This document shows positions 60,644 to 64,000 of a DNA stretch of 64,000 bases, piece after piece. The position numbers and the translations under genes were made by a program. The DNA comes from Paenibacillaceae bacterium (lineage in GTDB: Bacteria > Bacillota > Clostridia > Lachnospirales > Lachnospiraceae), in contig SVDS01000002.1 in NCBI GenBank assembly GCA_015057715.1, positions 1-64,000 of the forward strand, written 5' to 3'. Below the pieces are notes generated by a model, which ran no database searches, was not told the origin of the DNA, and was given only the letters and a program-made list of their open reading frames with translations. Each line of letters begins with the position of its first letter. Within the stretch, counting starts at the first letter, position 1.

Positions 60644-62845
60644 TTATGCGGACTGTCCTTTTCTGGTCAATTCAACTTTTAAGTTTCTGGTTGTATTGCT
60701 GAACGTCAGCTGAACATTGCAGATACCATTTTTTTCATCTATATTGAAATCCAGTTCATCTCCATCCTGAAGTAAGGAGTTAACGTACTGGCGGTTTGCA
60801 TCCCATTTACTCTTCTGGCTGCTTGGATTATTGCTGAAAAACTTAAGGATCTTGTCCTGCTTGAAATCACCGCTGTAAAAACGCAGCATTCTTTCTATGT
60901 AGGTAACCACAAGAGTCTTGTAAATGGGTTCGAATTCTGTTCCGTTGCTTAGTAAATTTCTTGCTTTGTAAACCATAATATTTCTGATATCCCTGCCCTT
61001 ATGCTGAGCATTATCGGAAGTAAACACAAAGCCAAAGCCGGTATTGTTAATGGAATTTTTAATTGCATTGGTAAATCCTGAAATTTCCTTTGTCATGCTG
61101 GTAGTTACAAGCAGGGCATTATCATCTGCTTCAATATCGTAACGCACACCCGGATATTCCATGGACGTATTGGGGAATCTCTGTTTTAAATATTCCGGAC
61201 ACTGCCAGGAAGCTGCAATACCTGCTGCGCCATAAGCGGCTCCTATGTAAACACCCTCGATCCACATTTTCATAATGTCTTCTTTTTCCTTAGAAAGAGC
61301 AACATTTCCTTCCTCATCAATCACCATACGGTTATCGAGAATCAGTCCTGATTTATCCTTTGGTATAATGGTTACGTTAGGAATACAGGGAACTACAAAT
61401 TCGCTGTACTCTTTTTTCATTAAAGGTGTACATTTATCTTTAAAGATACCAATACCCTCTGTTGCCACATAGCTGAAGGTGCTTTCTTCACCAGTGGAAA
61501 AGCTGAAGAATGTAGTAATCTTATAAGGTGTAATGGCATTCATCAGGGTAGCAAGACTTTCCATGGAATTGGTTCCAGGTTTCTTTACTTTCTGATTACC
61601 CGCAAACCGCATTCTCTGAAGCTTACCGCCACCGGACTGATTGAGTTCCACATCAGGTACAATTCCAAACCACAGAGTATTTTCAAACTCATTTTTATCA
61701 TTTGTGGTATTTAAGTAGGTTAAAAGTCTTGGAAGATTGCTTGATTTTACTAACATTTCCAAAGGAATATTTGTAATAAGTAGCTTTGGCTGCATTCCTT
61801 TTTCCTTTACCTGATACTGATCAAAAAATGCCTTAACGCCAAGAATCTTTTCAATCAGAGGTTTTACAGCCTTTACAAAATCGTCCTTGCTCTTTTTGTA
61901 GAATTCCAGGTATGTATTGTAATTGCGGACTTCTAATTCACGGTCTACGCTGCTTTCCACGGTTGAGGTAAGCGGACAGAAGGTTCTAACTACCAGTTCC
62001 CTTACATAATCGGAAGGAGTATCATTTAAAGCATCGTAGTCATCTCTAAATGTCTGCACCAGGCTGGAATTAACATGATCATCTACAACTGCCAGCTGGG
62101 TTCCCTCCTCCTGTTTCATCTCCAGAATCTTTAATTCTCCGTCGTCTCCCATGCTTAACAGTCCGGCCTTAAATTCCTGTCCGCCCTGTGCCGATTCTCC
62201 GCTTCCAAGAAGGAGACGGGTTTTAATATCTTCAATTGCAAGAGGAAGCATGGCTAAAACATTATTGTAGTTATGGCTCGCCTGTTCAAACTGAAAGTTT
62301 AACTGGTCTCCCATATCCAGGCGTTTGGGATCCTCATCATCAAGCTCCATATACTTGCCGTATGTATACTGAATCTCTTTTCTCACCTGGCGGATATCTT
62401 CCATAATTTTTTTCGGTGAAATCATATCAAGAACATTGCTGAACTTAAAATCCACATTTGCCACTCCCATAGCCCCTTTTGCGCCCTGAAGAGTAATCAG
62501 CATATTTAATAGGTCGTTCATTTCATTTAGCGGAATTTCCGTAATGCAATTGTCTGGGATATTCTCTGGTTTCACCAGACTGTACTGGATACTTCCTGTT
62601 TTGGCATCGCACCAGGAGTAAACAACTGGCGCAAATTTCTCCAGAAATTCTGCGAAACTTTCTACCAGAAGCATTTCATTGATTTCCTTGATCTTGTCAT
62701 CATCAAGGCTTGTCTTTCCTCTGACATCTCCGATCAGGGTGAGTAAATTCAGCTTTTCCGGATTGATTTCTGAGAATAATATTGTCCGGTTTGTTTGTGT
62801 AATTGTTTCCATAAGCTTCTCTCTCTCTTTCTTACTTTTATTCAT
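60644..62845 (-). CDS. Sheath-like protein of the contractile apparatus (TssB/TssC-like, 733 residues)
   Basis: This 733-residue soluble protein lies directly upstream of the tube genes. The N-terminal ~160 residues contain INEMLLVESFAEFLEKFAPV and VDFKFSNVLDMISPKKIMED, which resembles the small sheath component. The large middle has WFGIVPDVELNQSGGGKLQR, VPCIPNVTIIPKDKSGLILD and GVYIGAAYGAAGIAASWQCP. The C-terminus has YIERMLRFYSGDFKQDKILK and a final beta strand. The overall plan fits a fused TssB-TssC or phage-like sheath. It was recognised by plan and context, not by a signature motif. Start may instead be the ATG 11 codons later (METITQTN). No ClpV-type ATPase is nearby. Confidence 0.55.
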   Translation of the reverse strand: MNKSKKEREKLMETITQTNRTILFSEINPEKLNLLTLIGDVRGKTSLDDDKIKEINEMLLVESFAEFLEKFAPVVYSWCDAKTGSIQYSLVKPENIPDNCITEIPLNEMNDLLNMLITLQGAKGAMGVANVDFKFSNVLDMISPKKIMEDIRQVRKEIQYTYGKYMELDDEDPKRLDMGDQLNFQFEQASHNYNNVLAMLPLAIEDIKTRLLLGSGESAQGGQEFKAGLLSMGDDGELKILEMKQEEGTQLAVVDDHVNSSLVQTFRDDYDALNDTPSDYVRELVVRTFCPLTSTVESSVDRELEVRNYNTYLEFYKKSKDDFVKAVKPLIEKILGVKAFFDQYQVKEKGMQPKLLITNIPLEMLVKSSNLPRLLTYLNTTNDKNEFENTLWFGIVPDVELNQSGGGKLQRMRFAGNQKVKKPGTNSMESLATLMNAITPYKITTFFSFSTGEESTFSYVATEGIGIFKDKCTPLMKKEYSEFVVPCIPNVTIIPKDKSGLILDNRMVIDEEGNVALSKEKEDIMKMWIEGVYIGAAYGAAGIAASWQCPEYLKQRFPNTSMEYPGVRYDIEADDNALLVTTSMTKEISGFTNAIKNSINNTGFGFVFTSDNAQHKGRDIRNIMVYKARNLLSNGTEFEPIYKTLVVTYIERMLRFYSGDFKQDKILKFFSNNPSSQKSKWDANRQYVNSLLQDGDELDFNIDEKNGICNVQLTFSNTTRNLKVELTRKGQSA

Positions 62846-62909
62846 CCGCTCTCATCCTGAAAAAGGAATGGCAAGCGTAAACAACTATGTTGGTATCGAT
62901 TTAAAACTG

Positions 62910-64000
62910 TTACTGAATCATTGATATATAATGAATCTCCAGATCATAGATTCTATCCGGTGCGGTTATGGATATAATGTCACCAAAGCTGACACTGTAC
63001 TGGATCTTCTTACAGACAATAGAGCTGCCAATCATAATAGAGGAATTAGATGAATGATACAAAATCATGCGCCGATCCTCATCTGCTATCAGAAATATAT
63101 TATCCAGTCCTAAGTTGGCAGAAGCTTCCGGGTATTCTTTCATCAGATCCCCAAGACTGACTCTGTTGTCTTTAATCTTATACATAGGGAAGGTAAGAGG
63201 CGGGATTTCTTCATCTCCCTCAGGCTGCCCAATAAAGTAAGCATCCATTTTTCCCTGAAAACGGTTCTGCGCTTTCTTCTCGGTTATAACTTCAAGCTCA
63301 GGCTTGGGTTTATGGAATATTCTCCATATAATCCCACCAAGTATCAGGACCGCGATTAAAATCGCCCACCAATATGCCTGCCATACAGGCATAACTGCAA
63401 TCAGGTACGTATAGGATATGGCTGTCTCTCCATCAGATATTTTAAAAATAACATTCTGGAGACCGGATTTAACGGGTTTAACATGTAGAACCCCTTCTTC
63501 TATGGATACCTTGGCAGCACTGTCTGAATTTTGTTCCAGTGTATAGGCAAGGGCATCTCCATCCGAATCTGTAAAATAATCATTGAGTACAAATTTTTTT
63601 TCACCACTTAGCGGATTATATTTAATTTGATCCGGAAGAGCGCCTGCCGGTGGTGTATTCATTACTAAAACCCTGACGGTGTCAAATATGCAGGATTCCA
63701 TAGCATCGTCTAAACGGCTTTCTATGTAATAAGTTCCTGATTTTGTAAGCGTTACTTCCCCTGTAATCACTCCATCTTTCACAGTTGTACTAAGGCTGCT
63801 TCGTCCGCCTTCCGATTGTCCATCTGCATAAAATTCAATTTTAGGTGTAAACCCCTTGTAAAAATTCTCATCTGAGATCACAGTCCCGGCTTCATCTTTA
63901 AAATAAATCTTAAACGGCAGCGGCTTGTTCCTGCCTGTGGACGTATCTAATTCCAAAGTTGGAATTAGATCTCTGTAACTGATCAGGTAAATCTTTAATC
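62910..64000 (-). CDS. Membrane-anchored beta-sandwich protein of the apparatus locus (partial, N-terminus off the right edge)
   Basis: The frame is open to the window edge (… LKIYLISYRDLIPT upstream of the first possible TTG start at 63956), so the N-terminus is missing. Visible parts are two extracytoplasmic Ig/cadherin-like beta domains (VKDGVITGEVTLTKSGTYYI; VLNDYFTDSDGDALAYTLEQ), one membrane segment (AYWWAILIAVLILGGIIWRI), and a ~130-residue cytoplasmic domain with FHA-like spacing (SSNSSIMIGSSIVCKKIQYS, VSFGDIISITAP). It could anchor the apparatus in the single membrane of a Gram-positive cell, replacing TssJLM. A VWA domain upstream is possible but not visible. Confidence 0.6.
   Translation of the reverse strand, partial: LKIYLISYRDLIPTLELDTSTGRNKPLPFKIYFKDEAGTVISDENFYKGFTPKIEFYADGQSEGGRSSLSTTVKDGVITGEVTLTKSGTYYIESRLDDAMESCIFDTVRVLVMNTPPAGALPDQIKYNPLSGEKKFVLNDYFTDSDGDALAYTLEQNSDSAAKVSIEEGVLHVKPVKSGLQNVIFKISDGETAISYTYLIAVMPVWQAYWWAILIAVLILGGIIWRIFHKPKPELEVITEKKAQNRFQGKMDAYFIGQPEGDEEIPPLTFPMYKIKDNRVSLGDLMKEYPEASANLGLDNIFLIADEDRRMILYHSSNSSIMIGSSIVCKKIQYSVSFGDIISITAPDRIYDLEIHYISMIQ

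Noticed and set aside
36261-64000. Prophage or phage-tail remnant
   Set aside because: No capsid, portal, terminase, integrase, holin or lysin genes, and the spike genes carry Rhs toxins with immunity genes. A secretion-type locus explains it better.

Overview
The window looks like the chromosome of a low-to-moderate GC Gram-positive anaerobe of the Lachnospiraceae/Clostridia type. This rests on strong AGGAGG-like ribosome binding sites, AT-rich spacers, the gene families present and the absence of outer-membrane functions. Genus cannot be fixed from the sequence. There is no rRNA, tRNA or CRISPR array, and no phage capsid, terminase or integrase.

1-14.9 kb is ordinary metabolic and sensory chromosome: the end of a beta-propeller gene resembling oligogalacturonate lyase, a cheW/chemoreceptor pair, a malate module (2-hydroxycarboxylate transporter, malic enzyme, DcuS/CitA-type sensor kinase and regulator, DctP-type binding lipoprotein), recQ, a small membrane protein with an ATT start, a GH31 glycosidase and an AraC-type regulator.

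15-64 kb, almost entirely on the minus strand, is a large contractile-injection-type (T6SS/eCIS-like) locus. Its upstream part (49-64 kb, running off the right edge) encodes the apparatus: a membrane-anchored beta-sandwich protein (partial), a sheath-like protein, a 30-residue membrane peptide, two Hcp-like tube paralogues, a J-domain protein, two FHA proteins, two PP2C-like proteins with degenerate metal sites, an Hsp70-like ATPase and several candidate baseplate proteins. No TssJ/TssL/TssM trans-envelope complex, ClpV ATPase or kinase is visible.

Downstream come two paralogous seven-gene payload modules in identical order: adaptor, VgrG-like 1, VgrG-like 2, pentapeptide-repeat protein, conserved 175-residue protein, DUF4280 PAAR-like tip, and a ~2400-residue VgrG-Rhs-toxin fusion. 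Module B (36.3-49.0 kb) ends in a TNT-type NAD+ glycohydrolase toxin with a translationally coupled small immunity candidate. Module A (17.9-30.7 kb) has its own sigma-A-like promoter and ends in a putative PD-(D/E)XK nuclease toxin followed by an immunity candidate.

The DNA behind each module (15.0-17.2 kb and 31.0-36.0 kb) holds decayed toxin/immunity material: an orphan Rhs C-terminal toxin with its neighbour immunity gene, orphan immunity genes, a NADAR-family gene, a displaced fragment of Rhs core, an IS110-family element plus a truncated second copy, and a broken IS256-family transposase. The picture is a contact-dependent toxin delivery machine with interchangeable toxin tips, mobile-element activity and past toxin replacement. 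The most interesting points are the presence of exactly three different VgrG-like proteins per module, the private Hsp70/J-protein pair, and the degenerate phosphatase/FHA set.
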